Assembly: GCF_014212135.1 (NCBI RefSeq)
Contig: NZ_JACJVQ010000026.1
Coordinates: forward strand, 1-35,197
DNA from: Cohnella thailandensis
GTDB taxonomy: Bacteria; Bacillota; Bacilli; Paenibacillales; Paenibacillaceae
DNA: 35,197 nt
Direction: 5' to 3'
The translations under genes were made by a program, and so were the position numbers. Below are positions 1-7,065 of this stretch, in pieces (within the stretch, counting starts at the first letter, position 1; the number at the start of each line of letters is the position of its first letter). Below the pieces are notes generated by a model, which saw only the letters and a list, made by a program, of their open reading frames with translations, was not told the DNA's origin and searched no databases.

Positions 1-4
1 AAAA

Positions 5-55
5 GGACTTTTGACGGCAGGGTTTCCAGAGGAAATCCCGAGAGTCAAAATGTCC
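5..55 (-). other. Long hairpin in putative rRNA operon leader
   Basis: An outer stem pairs positions 5-15 (GGACTTTTGAC) with 44-55 (GTCAAAATGTCC, one bulge). An inner stem pairs GGGTTTCC (20-27) with GGAAATCCC (31-39, one bulge) around a 3-base loop. It lies downstream of the promoter at 215-244 on the minus strand, in the leader of the transcript that leaves the window at position 1. Its role in rRNA processing or folding is inferred. Confidence 0.55.
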
Positions 56-147
56 AACATCTGAAGAACCTTGAAGGCTCGTTCTGTACTGCTGGTTTGT
101 CTCGCAAGAACCGAAGCTCTCGCTCGACTTTATTTCATTACGCTCGA

Positions 148-168
148 TGTTCAGTTTTCAAGGAACAA
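148..168 (-). promoter_or_regulatory. boxA-like antitermination element of rRNA leader
   Basis: Read on the minus strand the element is TTGTTCCTTGAAAACTGAAC. It closely resembles the TGTTCTTTGAAAACT type of boxA found in Bacillota rRNA leaders and 16S-23S spacers, where NusB/NusE bind. It lies about 50 bases downstream of a sigma-A promoter. Together with its place after lysS (in B. subtilis lysS is followed by rrnW) this argues that a 16S rRNA gene begins just outside the left edge. No 16S sequence itself is visible. Confidence 0.65.
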
Positions 169-214
169 GTTTGTTTCGTTTCTTTCTCGGCCACCGCTCA
201 GCGGCGACTCAAAT

Positions 215-244
215 AATATATCACAGCCGCCCACCCGAACGCAA
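215..244 (-). promoter_or_regulatory. Sigma-A promoter for the putative rRNA operon
   Basis: On the minus strand: -35 TTGCGT (239-244), 18-base spacer, -10 TATATT (215-220) preceded by TGA, which makes an extended -10. The stretch just upstream (about 249-275) is strongly A/T-rich, like an UP element. Strong UP elements are typical of rRNA promoters. The transcript would run to the left out of the window. Confidence 0.6.
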
Positions 245-284
245 CCCCCTAAACTAAAATAATTCAAAAGAAATCAGAGAGTCC

Positions 285-326
285 TTTAAAGACAACCGGC
301 CGCAACTCTAAAGAGCTGCGGCCGGT
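285..326 (-). terminator. Terminator after lysS
   Basis: A 10-base perfect stem pairs 295-304 with 317-326 (ACCGGCCGCA/TGCGGCCGGT) and continues inside with four more pairs after one mismatch. On the minus strand it is followed by TTGTCTTTAAAG, a rather weak U-tract. It separates lysS from the rRNA-type promoter. Confidence 0.7.
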
Positions 327-370
327 CTGCCGATCGGGCTTGCGAATCTACTATAATCTTAGGTCCATTC

Positions 371-1882
371 TTAGTCCGATTCCCGCATATGAGGGAACAG
401 CAGCACGTCGCGGATGGAAGGCGCGTCCGTCAGGAGCATGATCAGACGGTCGATCCCGATGCCGAGACCGCCGGTCGGCGGCAGGCCGTACTCCAGCGCG
501 CGGATGAAGTCCTCGTCGAGGTCTTGGGCTTCGTCGTTGCCGGCGGCCTTCTCCACCATCTGAGCCGCGAAGCGCTCGCGCTGGTCGATCGGATCGTTCA
601 GCTCGGAGAACGCGTTCGCGTGCTCGCGCGCCACGATGAACAGCTCGAAGCGATCGGTGAAGCGAGGATCCTTCTCGCTCTTCTTAGCAAGCGGCGAGAT
701 GTCGACCGGATGACCCGTCACGAACGTCGGCTGAATGAGCGTATGCTCGACGAACGTCTCGAAGAACGCGTTGACGATATGGCCGTACGTCATGTGCGGC
801 TCGACCGGAACCTTGTGCTCCTTCGCCAGGCGATGAGCTTCTTCGTCGGACGTGACCTTCGTGAAGTCGATGCCGACCGCCTTCTCGACAAGCGAGGTCA
901 TCGATTCGCGGCGCCATGGCGTCTCCAGATCGACTTCTTGGCCTTGGTAGGTGATCTTCTTCGTGCCGAGTACCTCTTGCGCCAAATGCACGATCAGGTT
1001 CTCGGTCAGCTGCATGATATCCTCGTAGTCGGCATAAGCCTCGTACAGCTCCAGCAGCGTGAACTCCGGATTGTGGCGGGTCGAGATGCCTTCGTTGCGG
1101 TACACGCGGCCGATCTCGTACACCTTCTCCATGCCGCCGACGATCAAACGCTTTAGATGAAGCTCGATCGCGATCCGCATGTAGAGCTGCATGTCCAGAG
1201 CGTTGTGATGCGTGATGAACGGCTTAGCCGCCGCTCCGCCCGCGATAGCATGAAGGGTAGGCGTCTCGACTTCCAGATAGCCCAGCCCGTCCAGATAACG
1301 GCGCATCGATTGAATGATCTTCGAGCGGGTGATGAACGTCTTCTGAACCTCGGGATTCACGATGAGGTCGACGTACCGCTGACGATAACGGGTCTCGACG
1401 TCCTTAAGACCATGGAACTTGTCCGGCAGAGGAAGCAGCGACTTCGTCAGAACCTCGAGATCGTCCACCTTGATGGAAGTCTCGCCGGTCTTGGTCTTGA
1501 AGACGACGCCGGTCACGCCGATAATGTCGCCGATGTCCAGAATGTTGAACGCTTTATACTTGTCCTCCGGCACGGAGTCCGCGCGTACGTAGATTTGGAT
1601 TTTGCCGCTCAGGTCCTGAATATGCGCGAACGAGGCCTTGCCCATCGAACGCTTCTGCATGATCCGCCCCGCCACCCGAACCGGCACCGCCTTCTCGTCC
1701 AGCTCCTCGGTGGACAGCTCCGAATACTCGGCGAGAATAGGGCCCGCTTCGTGCGTGCGGTCGAACTTGACGCCGAACGGGTCGATGCCCAGCTTGCGCA
1801 GCTCGTCCAGCTTGTTGCGGCGTATCTGCAGCAGTTCGCTGAGCTCGGCCGCTTCGTTCTGATTCTGATTTTCTTGATCCAT
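371..1882 (-). CDS. lysS: Lysyl-tRNA synthetase, class II
   Basis: Charges tRNA-Lys with lysine in the cytoplasm; 503 aa, normal for the family. An N-terminal OB-fold anticodon-binding domain (about residues 60-170) is followed by the class II catalytic core. Motif 2 (YRNEGISTRHNPEFT) is near residue 260 and motif 3 (GLGIGIDRL) near residue 476. The frame is open further upstream to 1987, but the ATG at 1880-1882 is chosen because GGAGGG lies about 12 bases before it and the family starts with this short acidic Gln/Glu-rich stretch. It stands alone between the greA terminator and its own terminator. A weak possible -10 (TACAAT, 1925-1930) lies upstream without a convincing -35. There is no T-box in the short leader. 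Confidence 0.97.
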   Translation of the reverse strand: MDQENQNQNEAAELSELLQIRRNKLDELRKLGIDPFGVKFDRTHEAGPILAEYSELSTEELDEKAVPVRVAGRIMQKRSMGKASFAHIQDLSGKIQIYVRADSVPEDKYKAFNILDIGDIIGVTGVVFKTKTGETSIKVDDLEVLTKSLLPLPDKFHGLKDVETRYRQRYVDLIVNPEVQKTFITRSKIIQSMRRYLDGLGYLEVETPTLHAIAGGAAAKPFITHHNALDMQLYMRIAIELHLKRLIVGGMEKVYEIGRVYRNEGISTRHNPEFTLLELYEAYADYEDIMQLTENLIVHLAQEVLGTKKITYQGQEVDLETPWRRESMTSLVEKAVGIDFTKVTSDEEAHRLAKEHKVPVEPHMTYGHIVNAFFETFVEHTLIQPTFVTGHPVDISPLAKKSEKDPRFTDRFELFIVAREHANAFSELNDPIDQRERFAAQMVEKAAGNDEAQDLDEDFIRALEYGLPPTGGLGIGIDRLIMLLTDAPSIRDVLLFPHMRESD

Positions 1883-1954
1883 GATGGTGATTCCCTCCAA
1901 CCTATATAGCCTAGCCATAATCCCATTGTACACGGAAATCGCTCGAAATCGTGC

Positions 1955-1981
1955 AAAAAAGCTTCCCAAGGAAGCTTTTTC
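1955..1981 (-). terminator. Terminator after greA
   Basis: A perfect AAGCTTCC/GGAAGCTT stem with a CAA/TTG loop is followed on the minus strand by TTTTTTG. It lies between the greA stop codon and lysS, so the two are separate transcription units. The plus-strand reading also ends in a T-run, so it could act in both directions. Confidence 0.8.
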
Positions 1982-2052
1982 AATCATAAGAGCGATCAGA
2001 GGCCGTTCAAGACGTCCCGCTGACCGCCCGTTGATGTTGCAAGGCTGATGGC

Positions 2053-2529
2053 TTACTTTTTGATATCGACGATTTTGTATTGAATGATGCCCGCTGGAAC
2101 GTTGACTTCGACAACCGTGCCCTTCTTCTTGCCGATGATCGTTTTGCCCACTGGGCTTTCATTGGAGATCTTGTTCTGCAGCGGATCGGATTCCGCCGTT
2201 CCCACGATGGTGTATTCCACCACGTCGCCGAATTCCAGATCCTCTACCACGACGGTGGACCCGATGCTTACCGTGTCGAGGTCAATCTCGTCGTTATTGA
2301 TGATTCTGGCGTTCCGAAGCATCTTCTCGAGAGTAATGATACGCCCTTCGATAAAAGCTTGTTCGTTCTTGGCGTCTTCGTATTCCGAATTCTCGCTGAT
2401 ATCTCCGTAACCAATCGCTACTTTAATCCGTTCGGCCACCTCGCGGCGTTTGACCGATTTAAGGTTCTCCAGCTCTTCTTCGAGCCGTTTAAGCCCATCT
2501 GGAGTCAAAAGGACTTCCTTGTCGCTCAT
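2053..2529 (-). CDS. greA: Transcription elongation factor GreA
   Basis: Binds the secondary channel of RNA polymerase and stimulates cleavage of the backtracked RNA 3' end, rescuing stalled complexes. At 158 aa it has the usual length. The N-terminal coiled coil (about residues 10-75) carries the conserved acidic tip in GYGDISENSEYEDAK (about residues 40-54). The C-terminal FKBP-like domain contains SPVGKTIIGKKKGTVVEV. The ATG at 2529 follows AGGAG by about 9 bases. It is monocistronic: a perfect consensus promoter lies about 185 bases upstream and a terminator follows. The long structured leader is the odd point and is listed separately. Confidence 0.97.
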   Translation of the reverse strand: MSDKEVLLTPDGLKRLEEELENLKSVKRREVAERIKVAIGYGDISENSEYEDAKNEQAFIEGRIITLEKMLRNARIINNDEIDLDTVSIGSTVVVEDLEFGDVVEYTIVGTAESDPLQNKISNESPVGKTIIGKKKGTVVEVNVPAGIIQYKIVDIKK

Positions 2530-2708
2530 CTCACCGATCTCCTGTCAAAGGTATGATTTCCGTGCCGGGCACGGATTGGCTGCAGCTCCTATCGCATTTA
2601 GGTTGCTGCCGCAACCAAGCAATCCGTTGCTACTCAATATATGGCGCTTAACCGTTGACATGACACTTGATTGTACGGACAACTCTAAGTCGCGGGTCGC
2701 GAATATTG
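2530..2708 (-). promoter_or_regulatory. Long structured 5' leader of greA
   Basis: About 180 bases lie between the inferred transcription start (near 2708) and the greA ATG. Three helices are visible on the minus strand: GGTTGC/GCAACC (2601-2616); an enclosing pair CGGATTG/CAATCCG around that hairpin; and CCGTGCC/GGCACGG (2560-2574). The last shares its CCG with the 3' half of the enclosing helix, so the two cannot fully coexist. It matches no riboswitch class that I recognise. A regulatory role is inference. Confidence 0.45.
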
Positions 2709-2714
2709 TTAAAG

Positions 2715-2743
2715 ATTATATTTCAACCCCTGGAAAATGTCAA
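2715..2743 (-). promoter_or_regulatory. Perfect-consensus sigma-A promoter of greA
   Basis: On the minus strand: -35 TTGACA (2738-2743), spacer of exactly 17 bases, -10 TATAAT (2715-2720). It is the strongest promoter sequence seen in the window. It starts just after the dusB stop codon and drives greA. Confidence 0.85.
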
Positions 2744-2779
2744 TTAGCGGAAAAGCCCCCATATGGAGTCGGACTAGTC

Positions 2780-3802
2780 TTAATGGACTAGGGCCTCGCC
2801 TTGCTCCGGACCGCCCGCTTCGGCTTCTTCCTTAAGAGACTCTACATATTCGTCCAGTCTCTTCGCGACGGCCGCGCGGGACGTCATGTCCATGATCTCG
2901 TTCTTCACGCGAGCCGCGTCCGGAAGTCCCTTCAGGTACCAAGCGAGGTGCTTGCGCATCTCCCGAACCGCTTGGCCTTCGCCTTTCAGGTTGATCAGGC
3001 GATCCATGTGCAGCAAGGCGATGCGGATCTTCTCTCCGGCATCCGGCTCCGGAAGCAGCTCCCCGGTCGTCAGGTAATGAACGGTGCGGTACAGCATCCA
3101 TGGGTTGCCGAGCGCGCCGCGTCCGATCATGACGCCGTCCACGCCGGTATGCTTCAGCATGCGTTCCGCGTCCTCCGGGGAGAACACGTCGCCGTTGCCG
3201 ATAACCGGAATGGATACGGCTTCCTTAACGTCCTTTATAATATCCCAGTTTGCGGTGCCCGTATACAGCTGCTCCCGGGTTCTGCCATGCACGCTGACGG
3301 CGGCCCCGCCGGCGCGTTCCACGGCCTGGGCGTTCTCGACCGCGAAGATGTGCTCGTCGTCCCAGCCGATTCTCATCTTGACCGTGACCGGCTTGCTCTT
3401 CGCGGCGTCGACCGCATAGGAGACCATCTCGTAAATCTTGTTCGGGTCGAGCAGCCAACGTGCTCCCGCGTCGCACTTCGTGACTTTCGGCACGGGGCAG
3501 CCCATGTTGATGTCGATGATGTCCGCGTTCGTGTTGCGATCGACGAAGCGGACGGCCTCGGTCAACGACTCCTTATCCCCTCCGAAAATCTGCAAGCTCA
3601 GCGGTTTCTCCCTCTCGTCCACATAGAGCATTTCCAGCGTGCGCTGATTCCCGTGCAGGATCGCTTTGTCGCTGACCATCTCCGCGCAGACGAGTCCGCA
3701 GCCGAACTCCTTCGCGATCAACCGGAAAGCGGGGTTGCAGACGCCTGCCATCGGCGCCAGCACCACTTTGTTATTCATTTCGATGTCGCCGATCTTCAGC
3801 AT
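2780..3802 (-). CDS. dusB: tRNA-dihydrouridine synthase DusB
   Basis: FMN- and NADPH-dependent enzyme that reduces uridines to dihydrouridine in tRNA; 340 aa. A TIM barrel starts at residue 1 with the flavin-binding APMAGVCN (about 17-24). The catalytic cysteine sits in DINMGCPVPKV, followed by GARWLLDP. A second phosphate-binding stretch reads GNGDVFSPEDAERML and GVMIGRGALGNPW. The ATG at 3802 follows AGAGGAG. It is the last gene of the folate cluster, 19 bases after folK; B. subtilis has its dus gene (yacF) in the same place. The C-terminal tail, rich in Glu, Gly and Ala, is not conserved in the family. No clear terminator is seen before the greA promoter. Confidence 0.95.
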   Translation of the reverse strand: MLKIGDIEMNNKVVLAPMAGVCNPAFRLIAKEFGCGLVCAEMVSDKAILHGNQRTLEMLYVDEREKPLSLQIFGGDKESLTEAVRFVDRNTNADIIDINMGCPVPKVTKCDAGARWLLDPNKIYEMVSYAVDAAKSKPVTVKMRIGWDDEHIFAVENAQAVERAGGAAVSVHGRTREQLYTGTANWDIIKDVKEAVSIPVIGNGDVFSPEDAERMLKHTGVDGVMIGRGALGNPWMLYRTVHYLTTGELLPEPDAGEKIRIALLHMDRLINLKGEGQAVREMRKHLAWYLKGLPDAARVKNEIMDMTSRAAVAKRLDEYVESLKEEAEAGGPEQGEALVH

Positions 3803-3821
3803 GGCGGCAACTCCTCTCGGT

Positions 3822-4319
3822 TTAAAGCTCTGTCTCCCAGAGCTTCCATAATAGAATTCCTTCCTTCCGCCTGGCCTCGTCCGTCACGAGCTCCTCGCAG
3901 GGGAAAAGCCCGCTCTCCGGCAGCCAAACGTCCTGAAGCGGTACGAGCACGAAGGCCCGTTCCTGCATGCGGGGGTGCGGAAGCGTCAGCTCCTGCGTGT
4001 CCAGGACAACTCCCTCGTACAGCAATAGATCCAGATCGACCGTGCGGGGTCCCCACCGGATCGTTCTCACCCGTCCGAGCTCGTTCTCGACTTGAAGCAG
4101 CCGCCGCAGAAGCTCCGCCGGCGGGAGGCTCGTTCGAAGCGAGACGGCCATATTCAGAAAAGCAGGCTGATCGGTAAATCCGACGGGGTCTGTCTCGTAT
4201 AGGTTCGACACCCGAACGATCTCGACCCCGTCCGTGTCTCCTAGCCGGCGAATCGATTCCCTTAACGTCGATTCTCTATCTCCAAGGTTGGCGCCCAGCG
4301 CCACATAGGCCAAGTGCAT
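3822..4319 (-). CDS. folK: 2-amino-4-hydroxy-6-hydroxymethyldihydropteridine diphosphokinase (HPPK)
   Basis: Transfers pyrophosphate from ATP to 6-hydroxymethyl-7,8-dihydropterin, the step before dihydropteroate synthase. 165 aa. The N-terminus reads AYVALGANLGDRE, and the signature RWGPRTVDLDLLLYE holds the metal-binding DLD aspartates. The frame stays open upstream to an ATG at 4349, which would overlap folB by 23 bases. I chose the ATG at 4317-4319 because it places the family's N-terminus directly at Met. An AGAGG overlaps the folB stop, about 12 bases away, which suggests coupling to folB. Confidence 0.94.
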   Translation of the reverse strand: MHLAYVALGANLGDRESTLRESIRRLGDTDGVEIVRVSNLYETDPVGFTDQPAFLNMAVSLRTSLPPAELLRRLLQVENELGRVRTIRWGPRTVDLDLLLYEGVVLDTQELTLPHPRMQERAFVLVPLQDVWLPESGLFPCEELVTDEARRKEGILLWKLWETEL

Positions 4320-4326
4320 CGCGACT

Positions 4327-4719
4327 TCAATCCTCTGCGGGAACGGCATTGCCGGCCATCTCCCGCGTTCTTCGAAGCTCCACCGTCACTCCGTCGAACG
4401 TAATGTCGAAAGGAGGATTCGGCTTCGTTACCGAGACGGTTGCTTCATGGATACTAGTATACGTACCGAGCAACGCGCTTGCAATGTTTCCTGCGAGCGT
4501 CTCGATCAGCTTGACCGCGGGACCTTCCACGATCCCCTTCACGAGAGCATGAACCTCCGCATAGTTGACCGTGTCCTCCACGTCGTCGCTGGCCGCCGCG
4601 CGGGAGAGGTCCAAGCGCAGATCGAGATCGACGATATATTTCTGTCCCAGCCTATTTTCCTCCGGAATAACGCCATGATACCCGAAAAACACCATCCGCT
4701 TCAGAATCATCCGATCCAT
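4327..4719 (-). CDS. folB: Dihydroneopterin aldolase
   Basis: Cleaves 7,8-dihydroneopterin to hydroxymethyldihydropterin and glycolaldehyde. 130 aa. Family features are FFGYHGVIPEENRLGQKY near the N-terminus (active-site Glu in PEEN), TVNYAEV, and the Lys in VTKPNPP. Of three in-frame ATGs, the one at 4717-4719 is preferred: a GGGGG ribosome-binding site overlapping the folP end lies 9 bases before it, whereas the ATG at 4728 directly abuts that G-run. The folP stop is 1 base upstream, so the two are tightly coupled. Confidence 0.94.
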   Translation of the reverse strand: MDRMILKRMVFFGYHGVIPEENRLGQKYIVDLDLRLDLSRAAASDDVEDTVNYAEVHALVKGIVEGPAVKLIETLAGNIASALLGTYTSIHEATVSVTKPNPPFDITFDGVTVELRRTREMAGNAVPAED

Positions 4720-4720
4720 C

Positions 4721-5578
4721 TTATTCATCCCCCTTCGCCGCTTGCCTGTATACGATCGCATCGGTCATTCGGGCGGTTCGGACCGCCTGCTTCACGTCAT
4801 GCACCCGAACCATCTGGCAGCCTTGCAGGATGCCGATCGAGGTCGTCGCGTTCGTCCCTTCCACGACGTCGCCGGCCGGAAGTCCCAGAACCGTGCGGAT
4901 AAAAAGCTTGCGGGAAGTCGCGAGCAGAACCGGATATCCTAAAGCGACGATCTTGTCCAGATGGCCCATCAGCTCCAGGTTCTCGTCGTAATCCTTGGCG
5001 AAGCCGATGCCCGGATCGAGCCAGATGTTCTCGGGCGCGACGCCCGCCGCCTTGGCCCGGTCCAGGCTGCCTTGCAGATCCGCGAGGACGTCCGGCACGA
5101 AGTCCAAGTAGTCCCGCACCCGTCGGTTATGCATGAGAATGACGGGGCAGCCGTAATCGGCCGCCACCGCGGCCATCTGGGGATCTTGCTTAAAACCCCA
5201 TATATCGTTGAGAATGTGGGCGCCTGCTTCCAGCGCCGCGCGCGCCGTCTCCGGCTTGTACGTATCGACGCTGATCGGAAGCTTCACCTGCTCGCGAACC
5301 GCTTGGATAACCGGAACGATACGGCGAATCTCTTCTTCCGCCGATACGGGCTCATGCCCGGGACGGGTCGATTCTCCTCCGATGTCGATCAGGTCCGCGC
5401 CTTCTTCCTCCATCCGTCGCGCCCGCTCGACGGCCGCATCCACGTCCATGTAGCTGCCTCCGTCCGAGAAGGAATCCGGCGTAATATTCAGAATTCCCAT
5501 GATAAGCGTGCGATGTCCGAGCTCCAGGCTCAATCCGTCGGGAAATTCGTATTTTCTCTTGTGGAAAATCGGCTTCAT
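4721..5578 (-). CDS. folP: Dihydropteroate synthase
   Basis: Condenses p-aminobenzoate with hydroxymethyldihydropterin diphosphate; the target of sulfonamides. 285 aa, TIM barrel. Visible motifs are MGILNITPDSFSDGG (pterin/pyrophosphate loop), DLIDIGGESTRPG, PISVDTYKPE, ILNDIWG, and the C-terminal VRVHDV containing the conserved Arg and His. The ATG overlaps the pabC stop as ATGA (5575-5578), and AAAGGA lies about 11 bases upstream. It links the p-aminobenzoate branch (pabBAC) to the pterin branch (folB, folK) in one operon. In B. subtilis the gene is called sul. Confidence 0.97.
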   Translation of the reverse strand: MKPIFHKRKYEFPDGLSLELGHRTLIMGILNITPDSFSDGGSYMDVDAAVERARRMEEEGADLIDIGGESTRPGHEPVSAEEEIRRIVPVIQAVREQVKLPISVDTYKPETARAALEAGAHILNDIWGFKQDPQMAAVAADYGCPVILMHNRRVRDYLDFVPDVLADLQGSLDRAKAAGVAPENIWLDPGIGFAKDYDENLELMGHLDKIVALGYPVLLATSRKLFIRTVLGLPAGDVVEGTNATTSIGILQGCQMVRVHDVKQAVRTARMTDAIVYRQAAKGDE

Positions 5579-6468
5579 GCTCGCATCCGTCCTTTCGTTG
5601 CGGCCGATCGGTATTCCTGCATCAGCTTAAAAGTGCGCTCTCCCGGCTTATCCATGCGGATGTCCCCCTGAACCTTGCCGTCCGCGTCTTCCAGACGGAT
5701 TACGGGCACGAGTTCTTGGATGGAGCTGGTGACGAACGCTTCCTCCGCCCGAAGGAGCTCCTCCCAAGCATAAGCGCCTTCCTCCACTCGCCAGCCTTGA
5801 GCCTTCGCCAGCCGAATCACATATCTTCTAGTTACCCCGGCGAGCGGACCGCAACCCAAGGAAGGCGTGCAGAGGGTATCGCCTCGAAACCAGAACACGT
5901 TGCTGACCATCCCTTCCACGACATGGCCCGCCGCGTTCAAGAACAGTCCCTCCGTGCCCGGAACCGCTCCTCCGGACGCGAGCTCGCGCTTCGCGAGAAT
6001 ATTATTCATATAATGGAAGGATTTCAACCTGACGTCCGCTTCCGGTTCGCTCCGGCGCAGCTTCAGCAGCCGCAGCGGCTTGCCGCTCCGCTCCTCCGGC
6101 TCGTCGGCCGCCTGAGGCTTCGCGTACACGATCTCCGTCGGCTTCCGATAAGGCTCCGCCGGGAGGCCGACCGCGCCGATGCCGGCCGAGACCGACCAGC
6201 GAATATAGGCGTCCCGGTCCTGCAGTCCGTTGGCTTCGATCAGCCTCGCCACCGAGCTCCTCATGTGGTCGACATTCGGCGCATATCGGATCCCGAGCGC
6301 CTCGCAGCCCTCGGCCAGCCTCTCGGCATGCCACTCCAGCAGCCACGGCTCCCCTTCGTAAGTGCGGAAGGTCTCGAACAGGCCCATCCCATAGAGGAAG
6401 CCGTGATCATGGACGGAGATCACGGCTTCCTCGCTGTTCATTAATTGTCCATCGAGCTGTACCTTCAT
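5575..6468 (-). CDS. pabC: 4-amino-4-deoxychorismate lyase (class IV aminotransferase fold)
   Basis: PLP enzyme that releases pyruvate from aminodeoxychorismate to give p-aminobenzoate. 297 aa. The N-terminus has the fold-type IV pattern VISVHDHGFLYGMGLFETFRTYEG. The PLP lysine is expected in RLKSFHYMNNILAKRE, and the phosphate-binding end of the fold is in FVTSSIQELVPV. It overlaps pabA and folP by four bases each (ATGA), which indicates translational coupling. Class IV aminotransferases (IlvE, D-amino-acid aminotransferase) look alike; the operon position decides the call. Confidence 0.93.
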   Translation of the reverse strand: MKVQLDGQLMNSEEAVISVHDHGFLYGMGLFETFRTYEGEPWLLEWHAERLAEGCEALGIRYAPNVDHMRSSVARLIEANGLQDRDAYIRWSVSAGIGAVGLPAEPYRKPTEIVYAKPQAADEPEERSGKPLRLLKLRRSEPEADVRLKSFHYMNNILAKRELASGGAVPGTEGLFLNAAGHVVEGMVSNVFWFRGDTLCTPSLGCGPLAGVTRRYVIRLAKAQGWRVEEGAYAWEELLRAEEAFVTSSIQELVPVIRLEDADGKVQGDIRMDKPGERTFKLMQEYRSAATKGRMRA

Positions 6469-7046
6469 GCTCTCATACCCGACTTATAAGCCAAGAAATT
6501 GCGAAGGATCGTCAGGCCGTTGTCCGTCATGATCGATTCGGGATGGAACTGAACGCCTTCGACCACGTATTGCTTATGCCGAAGGCCCATGATCTCCCCG
6601 TCTTCGCTCTCCGCGCTGATCTCGAGGGAATCCGGCAGCGTCTCTCTCTTCACCACAAGGGAGTGGTACCGCGTGGCGGTGAACGGCGATTCGACGCCGC
6701 TGAAGATCGTCTTGCCGTCGTGAGTAATCTCCGAGGTCTTGCCGTGCATCAGCTTCCCGGCGCGAACGACGTCGCCGCCGAAGGCCTGTCCGATCGATTG
6801 ATGGCCAAGGCAGACGCCGAAGATCGGAATCTCGCCCTTGAAGCGCTCGATGAGGCCGAGGCTCACTCCCGCTTCGTTCGGCGTGCAAGGCCCGGGCGAG
6901 ATCAGAATGTGGTCCGGCTTGAGCGCGGCGATTCCGTCCAGGTCGATCTCGTCGTTGCGGTATACCTTGATCTCTTCGCCCAGCTCTCCCAAGTATTGCA
7001 CCAGGTTATAAGTGAACGAATCGTAGTTGTCGATAACCAGAATCAT
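6465..7046 (-). CDS. pabA: Aminodeoxychorismate/anthranilate synthase glutamine amidotransferase subunit
   Basis: Type I glutamine amidotransferase that supplies ammonia to PabB. 193 aa. The catalytic triad is visible: Cys79 in GVCLGHQS, His168 and Glu170 in QFHPES. The oxyanion strand reads ISPGPCTP. In Bacillota this subunit often also serves anthranilate synthase (TrpG); no second copy can be checked here. It starts 19 bases after pabB with GGGAGGAAACGGT before the ATG. Its stop overlaps the pabC start. Confidence 0.96.
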   Translation of the reverse strand: MILVIDNYDSFTYNLVQYLGELGEEIKVYRNDEIDLDGIAALKPDHILISPGPCTPNEAGVSLGLIERFKGEIPIFGVCLGHQSIGQAFGGDVVRAGKLMHGKTSEITHDGKTIFSGVESPFTATRYHSLVVKRETLPDSLEISAESEDGEIMGLRHKQYVVEGVQFHPESIMTDNGLTILRNFLAYKSGMRA

Positions 7047-7065
7047 ACCGTTTCCTCCCTACGGG

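Noticed and set aside
1883..1954. T-box riboswitch in front of lysS
   Set aside because: Leader is only about 70 bases, with no T-box sequence or antiterminator fold.
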